A stretch of DNA of 64,000 bases from Saccharothrix algeriensis (GTDB lineage: Bacteria; Actinomycetota; Actinomycetes; Mycobacteriales; Pseudonocardiaceae), in assembly GCF_016907655.1 (NCBI RefSeq), contig NZ_JAFBCL010000001.1, positions 2,232,001 through 2,296,000 on the forward strand. Direction: 5' to 3'. The notes under the pieces were generated by a model. That model was not told the DNA's origin and made no database searches. It saw nothing but the letters and a program-made list of their open reading frames with translations. Shown in pieces: positions 47,488 through 55,625 of this stretch (position 1 is its first letter; every line of letters begins with the position of its first letter). The translations under genes were made by a program, and so were the position numbers.

Positions 47488-47506
47488 TTAGGTTAGGCTC
47501 ACCTTC
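47488..47506 (+). promoter_or_regulatory. IdeR/DmdR1-type iron box fused to a leaderless promoter
   Basis: TTAGGTTAGGCTCACCTTC matches the actinobacterial iron-box consensus TTAGGTTAGGCTAACCTAA at 16 of 19 positions. It contains the -10 TAGGCT (47494-47499), seven bases from the ATG at 47507, so the repressor would cover the promoter of a leaderless transcript. Confidence 0.85.
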
Positions 47507-48328
47507 ATGTTCAAGGACGATGGCGCCGTGCTCGCCGGTCGCGGCCTGGTGCTCGCGCACCACGACCGGACCGTGGTGCACGGCGTGTCGCTCGAACTGC
47601 GCCAGGGCACGGTGACCGCGCTGGTCGGCCCGAACGGGTCCGGCAAGTCGACCGTCCTGCGCTCCCTGGCCCGGCTGCACAAGCCGCGCGGCGGCGACGT
47701 CCGCCTCGGCGACCGGCAGGTCTGGGCCGGCTCCGCCCTGTCCGGCAAGGAGTTCGCCCGCAACGTCACGCTGCTCACCCAGCACCGGCCCACGCCCTCC
47801 GGGGTGTCGGTGCGCGACGTCGTCGCCTACGGCCGGTACCCCCACCGGTCCGGGTGGCGGGGCGTCGACACCGGCGGCGCCGCCGCCGTCGACCGCGCCA
47901 TGGCCCTGACCGGCGTGGCGCCGATGGCCGAGCGCGGCGTCGACGAGCTGTCCGGCGGGGAGCTCCAGCGCGTGTGGCTGGCGTCCTGCCTGGCGCAGGA
48001 GACCTCCGTGCTCCTGCTCGACGAGCCCACCAACCACCTCGACCTGCGCTACCAGGTCGAGGTCCTCGACGTCGTCCGCGACCTCGCCGACGACCACGGC
48101 GTGGCGATCGGCGTGGTGCTGCACGACCTCGACCACGCCGCGATCGTCGCCGACCGGGTGGTGCTGCTGGGCGAGGGCCGCGTGATCGCCGACGGCGGCG
48201 TCGGCGAGGTGCTCACCACCGGCCACCTCACCGAGGCGTACGGCGTCACGGTGCACGTCGCCAACGACCCCGTCACCGGCGCGGTCCACTGCCGGCCGCT
48301 GGGCAGGCGCACACCCCGCCCCGTCTGA
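47507..48328 (+). CDS. iron-siderophore ABC transporter, ATP-binding protein
   Basis: 273 residues, FecE/FhuC type. Walker A VGPNGSGKSTVL near 40, Q loop LLTQHRPTP, signature LSGGELQRVWLASC, Walker B VLLLDEPTNHLDL and the switch His in VVLHDLDH. It energises uptake of an Fe(III)-siderophore with the lipoprotein and fused permease downstream. Expression is probably repressed by iron through the box overlapping the start. Confidence 0.94.
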   Translation: MFKDDGAVLAGRGLVLAHHDRTVVHGVSLELRQGTVTALVGPNGSGKSTVLRSLARLHKPRGGDVRLGDRQVWAGSALSGKEFARNVTLLTQHRPTPSGVSVRDVVAYGRYPHRSGWRGVDTGGAAAVDRAMALTGVAPMAERGVDELSGGELQRVWLASCLAQETSVLLLDEPTNHLDLRYQVEVLDVVRDLADDHGVAIGVVLHDLDHAAIVADRVVLLGEGRVIADGGVGEVLTTGHLTEAYGVTVHVANDPVTGAVHCRPLGRRTPRPV

Positions 48329-48345
48329 GACAACATCGGAGAACC

Positions 48346-49311
48346 ATGCGCATCCCCGCCCTGATCGCGGTCGCCGCGATCGTGCTGACCGCCTGCGGCA
48401 CCACGGAGGACAGCTCCGCACCGAGCGGCGCCGCCGCGCCGGGCGGCCCGGTGACGGTCACCGACTCGCGCGGCAAGGCCGTCGAGCTGGCGGCGCCCGC
48501 CACCCGCGTCGTCGCGCTGGAGTGGGCCGAGGCGGAGGTCGTCGCGTCGCTCGGCGTCATGCCGGTCGGCGTCGCCGACTCCGCGGGGTTCCGGACGTGG
48601 AACTCCGTCACGCCGCTGGACGACACCGTCAAGGACGTCGGCAAGCGCAACGAGCCCAGCGTGGACGCCATCGTCGCGCTGGACCCCGACGTGGTCGTCG
48701 TGGCCTCCGGGCGCGACTCCACCCTGGTTCCGCAGTTGGAGAAGTACGTGCCGGTCGTGGTGACCGAGTCCAGCGACGCCGGTCGCAACCTCGACCGGCT
48801 GCGGGACGACGTGCGGATGATCGCCAAGGCCGTCGGCAGGTCCGCCGAGGGTGACCGGCTGCTGTCCGCCATGGACGCCGAGCTGGCCGAGGGGCGCGAG
48901 GCGGTGCGGGCCGGGGGCGCGGCCGGCACCCCGTTCCTGATGGCCGACGGGTGGCTGGAGGGCAGCACCGTCAACATCCGGCCGTTCGGCAAGGGCTCGC
49001 TGGTCTCCGACGTGGCCGAGCAGGTGGGCCTGGTGAACGCCTGGACCGGGCAGGTCGACCCGCAGTGGGGCCTGGGGCAGACCGACGTCGAGGGCCTGAC
49101 CGCGCTGACCGACCCGAGGACCGTGCTGTTCTACAGCGCGTCCGAGGAGGACGTGTTCACCACCGGCCTGGCGCAGAACCCGGTGTGGCAGCGGCTGCCG
49201 TTCGTGACGTCGAACCGGGTCCACAAGCTGGAGCGCGGCACCTGGACGTTCGGCGGGCCCCGGGCGGTCGGCCACGTCGCCGCCCAGCTCGTCGAGGCCG
49301 TCACCTCCTGA
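48346..49311 (+). CDS. iron-siderophore ABC transporter, substrate-binding lipoprotein
   Basis: 321 residues. The lipoprotein signal ends in LTAC (Cys16). Two PBP2 lobes of the FepB/TroA-like family follow: VTVTDSRGKAVELAAPATRVVALEWAEAEVVASLG, SVDAIVALDPDVVVVA, then WGLGQTDVEGLTAL. The arrangement resembles FecB/ViuB-type binders. ATCGGAGAACC supplies the ribosome-binding site. It is 17 bases after the ATPase gene. Confidence 0.93.
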   Translation: MRIPALIAVAAIVLTACGTTEDSSAPSGAAAPGGPVTVTDSRGKAVELAAPATRVVALEWAEAEVVASLGVMPVGVADSAGFRTWNSVTPLDDTVKDVGKRNEPSVDAIVALDPDVVVVASGRDSTLVPQLEKYVPVVVTESSDAGRNLDRLRDDVRMIAKAVGRSAEGDRLLSAMDAELAEGREAVRAGGAAGTPFLMADGWLEGSTVNIRPFGKGSLVSDVAEQVGLVNAWTGQVDPQWGLGQTDVEGLTALTDPRTVLFYSASEEDVFTTGLAQNPVWQRLPFVTSNRVHKLERGTWTFGGPRAVGHVAAQLVEAVTS

Positions 49312-49312
49312 C

Positions 49313-51349
49313 GTGCTCCGGACCGCCGCCGTGACGGCGGGGATCGCGGCGCTCGTCGCCGCGCTCTGCGCCGTCCACCTCACCCAGGGCACGTCCACCA
49401 CCGGCGTGCTCGACGTCCTGCGGGCCGCGGTCGGGCAGGGCGACGCCGGGACGCTCGCCGTGCTGGCCGGCTCCCGGGTGCCGCGCCTGCTCACCGCGCT
49501 GCTGCTCGGCGTCGCGCTCGGCGTGGCGGGCGCGGGGATGCAGTCGGTGGCGCGCAACCCGCTGGCCGCGCCGGACACGCTGGCCGTCAACGCGGGCGCG
49601 CACCTGGCCGTCGTGGCGATCGCCGCGTTCGGCCTGAGCCTGCCCGCGCTGCCCGCGGGCGCCGCCGCGTTCGTCGGCGGGCTGGGCGCGGCGGCGGCGG
49701 TGCTGGCGCTGTCCGGCGGCGGGTCGACCGGCCCCCGGCTGGTGCTGGTCGGCTCGGCGGTCGCGCTGGCGCTGCAGTCGCTGACCATCCTGCTGCTGCT
49801 GGTGTACGAGCAGGAGACGACCGGGCTGTTCGCCTGGGGCAGCGGGTCGCTGACCGTCAGCGACCTGGACACCACCGCGCGGATGGCGCCCGTGGTGCTG
49901 GCCGGGACGGCGGCGCTGGTCGCGATGGGCCGGTCGCTGGACGTCCTGGCCCTCGGCGACGACAACGCGGCCGTGCTCGGCCTGCGGGTGCGGCGGACGC
50001 GGATCGGCGCGGTGCTGCTGACCGTGGCGCTCACGGCCGCGGCGGTGACGGTCGCCGGACCGGTCGGCTTCGTGGGGCTGTGCGCGCCGGTGATCACCCG
50101 CCTGCTGGTCCCGCTGGCGCCCCGGCTGGGCGGGCACCGCGTGCTGCTGCCGGTGTCCGGTCTGGTCGGCGTGCTGCTGGTGGTCGGCGCGGACGTGCTG
50201 CTGCGCGCGGTGATGGGCTCGGCGGGGGCGCTGCGCGTGCCGACCGGCGTCACGACCACCGTCCTGGGCGCGGTCGTGCTGATCTGGCTGGCGCGGCGGG
50301 GCCGCCCCGCGGGCGGGCGGTCGGGCAGGCAGGCGCCGGCGGGCCGGGTCGGCGTGGCCGGGTCGCGCCGCCGGCTGGTGGCCGCGGGCGCGGCGCTGGC
50401 CGCCCTGCTGGCCGCCGCGCCGGTGGTCGGGCTGCTGCTCGGCGACCGGCTGGTGCTGCTGGGCGACCTGGCCAACTGGGTCGCCGGGCGCAGCGGCACC
50501 GCGCTGACCTTCGTGCTGGACCAGCGGCTGCCGCGGGTGCTGGCGGCGCTGGGCGCGGGCGCGGCGCTGGCCGTGTCGGGCTGCGGCATCCAGTCGGTGA
50601 GCCGCAACCCGCTGGCCGAACCCGGCCTGCTCGGCATCACCGCCGGCGCCGGGGTCGGCGCCATCGCGCTGATCACCGTCGTGCCGGCGGCCGGGGCCTG
50701 GTCGGTCGCGGGCGCGGCGGGCGTCGGCGCGCTGGTGGCCTTCGCGCTGGTCTACGGCCTGGCGTGGCGGTCGGGCCTGGAGCCGGACCGGCTGGTGGTC
50801 ATCGGCATCGCCCTGTGGTCGGGCGGCACGGCGCTGATCACCCTGCTGATCGTCACCTCCGACCCGTGGAACAGCGCGAAGGCGCTGACCTGGCTGTCCG
50901 GCTCGACCTACGGGCGGACCCTTGAGCAGGTGCTGCCGGTCGGGCTGTCCCTGGCGCTGCTGGCGCCGCTGCTGTGGGCGCGGCACCGGGACCTGGACGT
51001 GCACGGCCTGGACGACGACACCCCGCGCGTGCTGGGGATGCGCGTGGAGCGGTCGCGGCTGGCGATCCTGGGCGCGTCCGGGGCGCTGGCGGCCACGGCG
51101 GTGTCGGCGATCGGCGTGGTGGCGTTCGTCGGGCTCGTCGCGCCGCACCTGGCGCGGTCGCTGGTCGGCGGGCGCAACGCGCGCGTGCTGCCCGTGGCGG
51201 CGGCCATCGGCGCGATCCTGGTCAGCGCGGCGGACACGCTGGGGCGCACCGTGATCGCGCCCGCGCAGGTGCCGGCCGGGCTGGTGATCGCGCTGGTCGG
51301 GACGCCGTACTTCGTGCTGGTGCTGTGGCGCACCAGGCAGGCGCGCTGA
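49313..51349 (+). CDS. iron-siderophore ABC transporter, fused double permease (FhuB-like)
   Basis: 678 residues made of two FecCD permease halves in one chain, about 20 helices. Each half repeats the family elements: LLTALLLGVALGVAGAGMQSVARNPLAAPDTLAVNAG and LAALGAGAALAVSGCGIQSVSRNPLAEPGLLGITAG, and GFVGLCAPVITRLL and AFVGLVAPHLARSL. A short loop around 330-345 joins them. The GTG start is one base past the lipoprotein gene stop. Confidence 0.94.
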   Translation: MLRTAAVTAGIAALVAALCAVHLTQGTSTTGVLDVLRAAVGQGDAGTLAVLAGSRVPRLLTALLLGVALGVAGAGMQSVARNPLAAPDTLAVNAGAHLAVVAIAAFGLSLPALPAGAAAFVGGLGAAAAVLALSGGGSTGPRLVLVGSAVALALQSLTILLLLVYEQETTGLFAWGSGSLTVSDLDTTARMAPVVLAGTAALVAMGRSLDVLALGDDNAAVLGLRVRRTRIGAVLLTVALTAAAVTVAGPVGFVGLCAPVITRLLVPLAPRLGGHRVLLPVSGLVGVLLVVGADVLLRAVMGSAGALRVPTGVTTTVLGAVVLIWLARRGRPAGGRSGRQAPAGRVGVAGSRRRLVAAGAALAALLAAAPVVGLLLGDRLVLLGDLANWVAGRSGTALTFVLDQRLPRVLAALGAGAALAVSGCGIQSVSRNPLAEPGLLGITAGAGVGAIALITVVPAAGAWSVAGAAGVGALVAFALVYGLAWRSGLEPDRLVVIGIALWSGGTALITLLIVTSDPWNSAKALTWLSGSTYGRTLEQVLPVGLSLALLAPLLWARHRDLDVHGLDDDTPRVLGMRVERSRLAILGASGALAATAVSAIGVVAFVGLVAPHLARSLVGGRNARVLPVAAAIGAILVSAADTLGRTVIAPAQVPAGLVIALVGTPYFVLVLWRTRQAR

Positions 51350-51364
51350 GCCGCCGCGGGAGCG

Positions 51365-51401
51365 GCCGGCGCGGTCCGGAGAGGGGACGGACCGCGCCGG
51401 C
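51365..51401. terminator. 14-bp hairpin between convergent permease and GNAT genes
   Basis: GCCGGCGCGGTCCG (51365-51378) pairs perfectly with CGGACCGCGCCGGC (51388-51401) over a nine-base loop; the distal arm touches the GNAT stop codon. Confidence 0.7.
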
Positions 51402-52387
51402 TACACCCGGATCCCCTCGACGTCGTGCGCGACCACCAGCCGGGTCTCGGTGATGTGGAAGCCCATCTCGTGGTTGACCCGGATCATGTGCTCGTTGTCG
51501 CTGTCGGTCGCCGTCGAGACGCGGGTCAGGCCCGGTTCCTCGGCGAGCAGCCACCGCGCCATCTCCCCCTTGAGCCACAACCCGATCCGCCGCCCGCGGT
51601 GCGCGGCGAGCACGGCCGTGTCGCCCTGCAGGTACTCGTCGCGCCGGCGGGGCGGGCGGACCACCTCGGTCAGCCCGACCACCGCGTCGCCGCACAGGGC
51701 CGCCACCACCCGCTGGGTGATGCCCTTGGCCCGGTTCTCCCGCTCGGCCTCCCGGACCCGCTGCGGCGTCCAGTCCGGCGACCGGAACTCCGACCGCCCG
51801 GACGGCGCGTCGTGGATCGCGCAGCGCGCCCGCGCGTAGGACGCGAGCAGCTCCCGGGGGGCCGCGTCGGTCCACCGCTCCAGCCGGTAGCCGGCGGGCG
51901 GCTGGACCACCCACCGCGAGCGGTCCGCGCCGGCGAGGTCCAGCGCCATCCGCGTGACCGACCGCACCGTGCGGAACCCCAGGGTCCTGGCCCAGCGGTC
52001 ACCCGGGCCGCCCGCCTCCACGAGCCAGCCCTCGACCACCCGCCGGCCGCGGGTGCGCAGCTCGGGCAGCAGCGCGCGCACCGCGGCCGTGCCGATGCCC
52101 CGCCGCCGGTGGTCGGGGTGCACCACCACCTCGGCCAGCGCGAGGTGGCGGTTCTCGTCCTCCGGGAACCGCAGGTAGACCAGCCCCACGACGCCGTCGC
52201 CGGCGCGCACCAGCCGGTACCCGGCCGCGCCGAGGCCGGGGAACGGGTTGCGCATCCGCGCGACCAGGCTGTCGTAGTCCACCGCGCCGTCTTCCGGGTC
52301 GGCGTGCGTCCGCCAGATCCGGGCGTACTCGGCCAGGTCGGCGCGCTCCGCGCGGTGCGGGTCCAGCTCCACCAGTTCCAGGTTCAC
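51401..52387 (-). CDS. GNAT-family N-acetyltransferase with two GNAT domains
   Basis: 328 residues. The N-terminal domain has acetyl-CoA motif A in LAEVVVHPDHRRRGIGTAAVRAL. The C-terminal domain has a weaker version, GDTAVLAAHRGRRIGLWLKGEMARWL, and ends in NHEMGFHITETR. Such tandem GNATs include MshD (mycothiol synthase) relatives and uncharacterised proteins; this one is not MshD by its motifs. GTG start. The 273-base gap upstream shows only GC-rich inverted repeats near 52600-52650, a likely terminator of the hpaB operon. Confidence 0.82.
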   Translation of the reverse strand: MNLELVELDPHRAERADLAEYARIWRTHADPEDGAVDYDSLVARMRNPFPGLGAAGYRLVRAGDGVVGLVYLRFPEDENRHLALAEVVVHPDHRRRGIGTAAVRALLPELRTRGRRVVEGWLVEAGGPGDRWARTLGFRTVRSVTRMALDLAGADRSRWVVQPPAGYRLERWTDAAPRELLASYARARCAIHDAPSGRSEFRSPDWTPQRVREAERENRAKGITQRVVAALCGDAVVGLTEVVRPPRRRDEYLQGDTAVLAAHRGRRIGLWLKGEMARWLLAEEPGLTRVSTATDSDNEHMIRVNHEMGFHITETRLVVAHDVEGIRV

Positions 52388-52660
52388 CCGTTGCCCCCCA
52401 TCCGATCGCCGACTCCTCGACGGCCCGTGGCACGCGCACCGCCCGGCGCCCCAGCACGTGGTTCACGCGGGCGTTGTCCGCGCCGGGGTGTCCGGCAACC
52501 CGGGGACGAACGACCTGATGTCCGCGTGCTCCCCCTGTGGATGCCCCGTGGCCGTACTTCCATTGTCACCACAAGGGGAAGCACGATTCAGCCTGTGGGA
52601 AGGCCGCCCGCCGGCAGTGGCGAGCGGCCTCCCCGCGGGCCGGCGGCCGGCTGCGCGACG

Positions 52661-54085
52661 TCAGAGGTCGTAGCTGCCCAGGAAGGAGTCGACGGCGGCG
52701 GTGGCCTGCTCGAAGCCGTAGTTGCGGAACGCGTAGCCCTTGGCCACGAAGGGCGCACCGGCGTAGAACATCTCGTACTGGTGGTGCCGACCGGCGAACT
52801 CGCTGCCGATCGCGTCCCACACCAGCTTGAACAGCTTCACCCGGTCCTCCGCGGGCACACCCGGGCTGTGCACGTACCGATCCACGTCCGGCCGCGTCTC
52901 CGGGCTGACCATGTCCGCCACGCTGGACGGGACCTGCAGGACGCCGCCGCCCACCAGGTCGCGCAGGATCGCCAGCACCCTCGGGTACAACTCCGCCTGC
53001 AACCCCATCACCCCGTACAACGCCCGCGCGCCCGGCCGCCACATGCCCTGCTCGTCGGCCGAGGCCGTGTGCTCGGCCGCCAGCACCGCCGATTCCACCA
53101 GCGAGACCAAGGACGCCAGTTCACCCAGTTTCTCGACCACGCCGGGGAACTTGTCGACGCCGTTGACCGCCGCGACCTTGCGCGCCAGCCCCGCCAGGAA
53201 CCGCAGCTTCACCGAGAACCGGATCTGCGCCTGCCAGTTGCCCAGCACATGCGCACCCGTGTCGAAGAACTGCCTGCGCAAACCCCCCACATCACGGAAG
53301 ACGAACACCCGCTCCCACGGCACGAACACATCATCGAAAACCAACAACGCGTCCGTCTCGTCGAACCGCGACGACAACGGATAGTCATAGACGCTGCTCG
53401 CCGCCGGCGCGTACGGCCGACGACACAACAACTTCACCCCCTCCGCACCCACCGGCACCGCGAAACTCACCGCGAAATCCGCGTCGTCCGGACCGAGGGG
53501 TTTGATGCAGGACACCAGGATCTCGTCGGCCACCGCCCCGCCGGTCGCCAGCATCTGCGCACCGCGCACCACGATGCCGTCCGAGCGCTCTGCCACCACT
53601 CCGACCTGCACGAACTCCCCCTCCCACGCGCTCGCCGTCGACGCCCGGGACACCTGCGGCGGGATGATCGCGTAGGAGACGTAGAGGTTCTCCGCCTGCA
53701 CCCGTTCGCGGTAGGCGACGACGTTGGCCGCAAGATCACCGCTGAACGCCTCTGGGTGCGCGGCGAACGCGGCGACGAACGCACCCACATGATCAGGACT
53801 GCGCCCGACCCAACCGTGCGTGTGCTCCGCCCACACCGTCGCCGCAACCCGGAACGCCGCCAGATCCTCCCGACTGCGCGGCGTGGTGAACAGGCGGTTG
53901 ACCGTGCGGTCGCCGTCGGTGGTCGTCATGACCGGGGATGCGGCGGCGAGGTCGAACAGCTCCGCCACGGTCCGCGCGATCGGGGCGAACGCCGGGTGGT
54001 GCGCGATGTCGTCCACGGCGGCGCCGTCGACGTACACCCGCCGGCCGTCCTTCAACGAGGCCAGGTACTCCGCTCCGGTGCGCAT
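52661..54085 (-). CDS. HpaB-family (4-hydroxyphenylacetate 3-monooxygenase-type) FADH2-dependent monooxygenase, copy 1
   Basis: 474 residues, acyl-CoA dehydrogenase-like fold of HpaB. RTGAEYLASLKDGRRVYVDG is the standard N-terminus; VGAEGVKLLCRRPY, DALLVFDDVFVPWERVFVF and GRHHQYEMFYAG line the flavin and substrate pocket. It oxygenates a phenol or related ring using FADH2 from a separate reductase, probably the HpaC-like protein at 62282. TGATG overlap with the DUF2848 gene. The copy at 63162 is nearly identical. Confidence 0.88.
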   Translation of the reverse strand: MRTGAEYLASLKDGRRVYVDGAAVDDIAHHPAFAPIARTVAELFDLAAASPVMTTTDGDRTVNRLFTTPRSREDLAAFRVAATVWAEHTHGWVGRSPDHVGAFVAAFAAHPEAFSGDLAANVVAYRERVQAENLYVSYAIIPPQVSRASTASAWEGEFVQVGVVAERSDGIVVRGAQMLATGGAVADEILVSCIKPLGPDDADFAVSFAVPVGAEGVKLLCRRPYAPAASSVYDYPLSSRFDETDALLVFDDVFVPWERVFVFRDVGGLRRQFFDTGAHVLGNWQAQIRFSVKLRFLAGLARKVAAVNGVDKFPGVVEKLGELASLVSLVESAVLAAEHTASADEQGMWRPGARALYGVMGLQAELYPRVLAILRDLVGGGVLQVPSSVADMVSPETRPDVDRYVHSPGVPAEDRVKLFKLVWDAIGSEFAGRHHQYEMFYAGAPFVAKGYAFRNYGFEQATAAVDSFLGSYDL

Positions 54086-54747
54086 CACGTGCTCCTCTGC
54101 TTGATCTCGTAGGCGTGGGACAACAGCGGGCCGCCGGGCACTTCCAGGTGCACCCGCCAGTAGCCGCCGTAGCTGAACTCCCCCGCCAGCAGCGGCAAGG
54201 TGCCGCAGAACAGCACCAGGTCGCCTTCGACGGGGCCGAGCACCGCCGCCATCCGGTCCAGGAGGTCGACCGGGTGGCGCAGGGTCGAGACCGGGCCGCG
54301 CTGGTACTGCCAGCCGTCCACGCTGGACTCGGCGAGCAGGCCGGCCCAGTCCGCGGTCGCGAGGTCGACCTCCACCACGCGCGCGCCCAGCGGCTTGGGG
54401 CACGCGGCCTTGGCCGCGGCGATGTCCGCGCGCTCCAGGTCCCGGTCGGTGTGGTCGGAGCCGACGCCCAGGAAGTGCCGCCCGCCCGACCTGATCACCA
54501 CCGGCTCGACCTCGCCGGAGGTCGCCGGCCCGCCGACCGCCACGACGGCGTCGGTGGTCAGCAGCGCCGGGTCGAGGTCGTAGAACGCGGGCACGCTCGG
54601 CGGTCGCGGCACGCCGATCGCGGCCAGCTCCTCGATGTGCGCCTCCACCGAGGCGACGTCCCGCGCGGTGTACCCGGCGACGACCAGCCGCGCCGGGGTC
54701 AGCGCCAGCTCCTCCCCGGAGCCCGCCACGTGCAGCACCACCGTCAT
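54085..54747 (-). CDS. DUF2848 family protein
   Basis: 220 residues. VVAGYTARDVASVEAHIEELAAIGVPRPPSVPAFYDL, then RHFLGVGSDHTDRDLE and LFCGTLPLLAGEF match DUF2848, which has a fumarylacetoacetate-hydrolase-like outline. No reaction is known to me. Members often sit with amidases or ring-cleavage genes. Here it is coupled by ATGA to the nitrilase and by TGATG to hpaB. Confidence 0.8.
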   Translation of the reverse strand: MTVVLHVAGSGEELALTPARLVVAGYTARDVASVEAHIEELAAIGVPRPPSVPAFYDLDPALLTTDAVVAVGGPATSGEVEPVVIRSGGRHFLGVGSDHTDRDLERADIAAAKAACPKPLGARVVEVDLATADWAGLLAESSVDGWQYQRGPVSTLRHPVDLLDRMAAVLGPVEGDLVLFCGTLPLLAGEFSYGGYWRVHLEVPGGPLLSHAYEIKQRST

Positions 54748-55526
54748 GACCGCCCCCAGCGCCGGTCGGCCAGCACGGGGAACCCGGCGCGCACCCGCGG
54801 CACGACGGCCGGGTCGACCTCGCACACCGTCACGCCCTCGTCGGCGCCCGCCTCGGCCAGCACGGTCCCCCACGGGTCGACCACCCGGCTGCACCCGGCC
54901 AGCTCGACGCCCTCCTGCACGCCCACCGCGTTGCACGCGACCAGCAGCACCTGCTGCTCCACCGCCCGGCACGAGGTGAACAGCCGCCAGTGCTCGCGCC
55001 GGGCGGCCGGCCACGCCGCCGGGACGACGACGGTCTGCGCGCCCCGGTCCACCAGCTCCCGCCACAGCTCGGGGAAGCGCAGGTCGTAGCACGTGGTCGC
55101 GCCGAGCGGCCCGAACGCGGTGTCGGCCACGTCGAGCGCGTCGCCCGGCGTCAGCAGCTCGGCCTCCCGCGAGGCGTGCCCGAAGACGTGCACCTTGCGG
55201 TAGGTGTGCGCGATCCGGCCGTCCGGCGCGACCAGCACGGCGGTGTTGAACAGCCGGCCGCGCCCGTCGCGCTCGACGACGCTGCCCAGGTGGACGTGCG
55301 CGCCCAGCTCGGCGGCCCACCGCCGCGCCGCGCCGACGGTCGGCCCCGCCAGCGGCTCGGACCGCCGCGCGTAGTCGTCGAACGCGAAGTAGCCCGCCGC
55401 CCACAGCTCGGGCAGCACCACCAGGTCCGCGCCGCGCGCGCCGGCGACCAGCCGGCCGACGCGCGCGCGGCGGTCGTCGGGTGCTTCCCCCGGTGGGCTG
55501 GCCACCTGGACCAGTGCGATCTTCAT
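54744..55526 (-). CDS. nitrilase-superfamily carbon-nitrogen hydrolase
   Basis: 260 residues. The Glu-Lys-Cys triad is in VVLPELW, YRKVHVF and ATTCYDLRFPE. Proportions fit branch 10-type amidases (Nit/omega-amidase or similar). In this cluster it probably hydrolyses an amide released from the imported compound. First gene after a 99-base gap that holds a paired repeat. Confidence 0.87.
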   Translation of the reverse strand: MKIALVQVASPPGEAPDDRRARVGRLVAGARGADLVVLPELWAAGYFAFDDYARRSEPLAGPTVGAARRWAAELGAHVHLGSVVERDGRGRLFNTAVLVAPDGRIAHTYRKVHVFGHASREAELLTPGDALDVADTAFGPLGATTCYDLRFPELWRELVDRGAQTVVVPAAWPAARREHWRLFTSCRAVEQQVLLVACNAVGVQEGVELAGCSRVVDPWGTVLAEAGADEGVTVCEVDPAVVPRVRAGFPVLADRRWGRS

Positions 55527-55541
55527 GCCGTTCCCCGCTCA

Positions 55542-55559
55542 GGTAGACGATTGGTAGAC
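55542..55559. promoter_or_regulatory. possible operator upstream of the nitrilase gene
   Basis: GGTAGAC occurs at 55542-55548 and 55553-55559, 11 bp apart, and an AT-richer stretch with TTGCATACAA follows. The spacing of one helical turn suggests a protein-binding site. No regulator gene is in the cluster within the window. Confidence 0.3.
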
Positions 55560-55625
55560 CAGTTGCATACAAGTGGTGGGCAGACTGCGGCCCCGGTGGA
55601 GAGCCCGGTGCGCCGGTGGGCGCGG

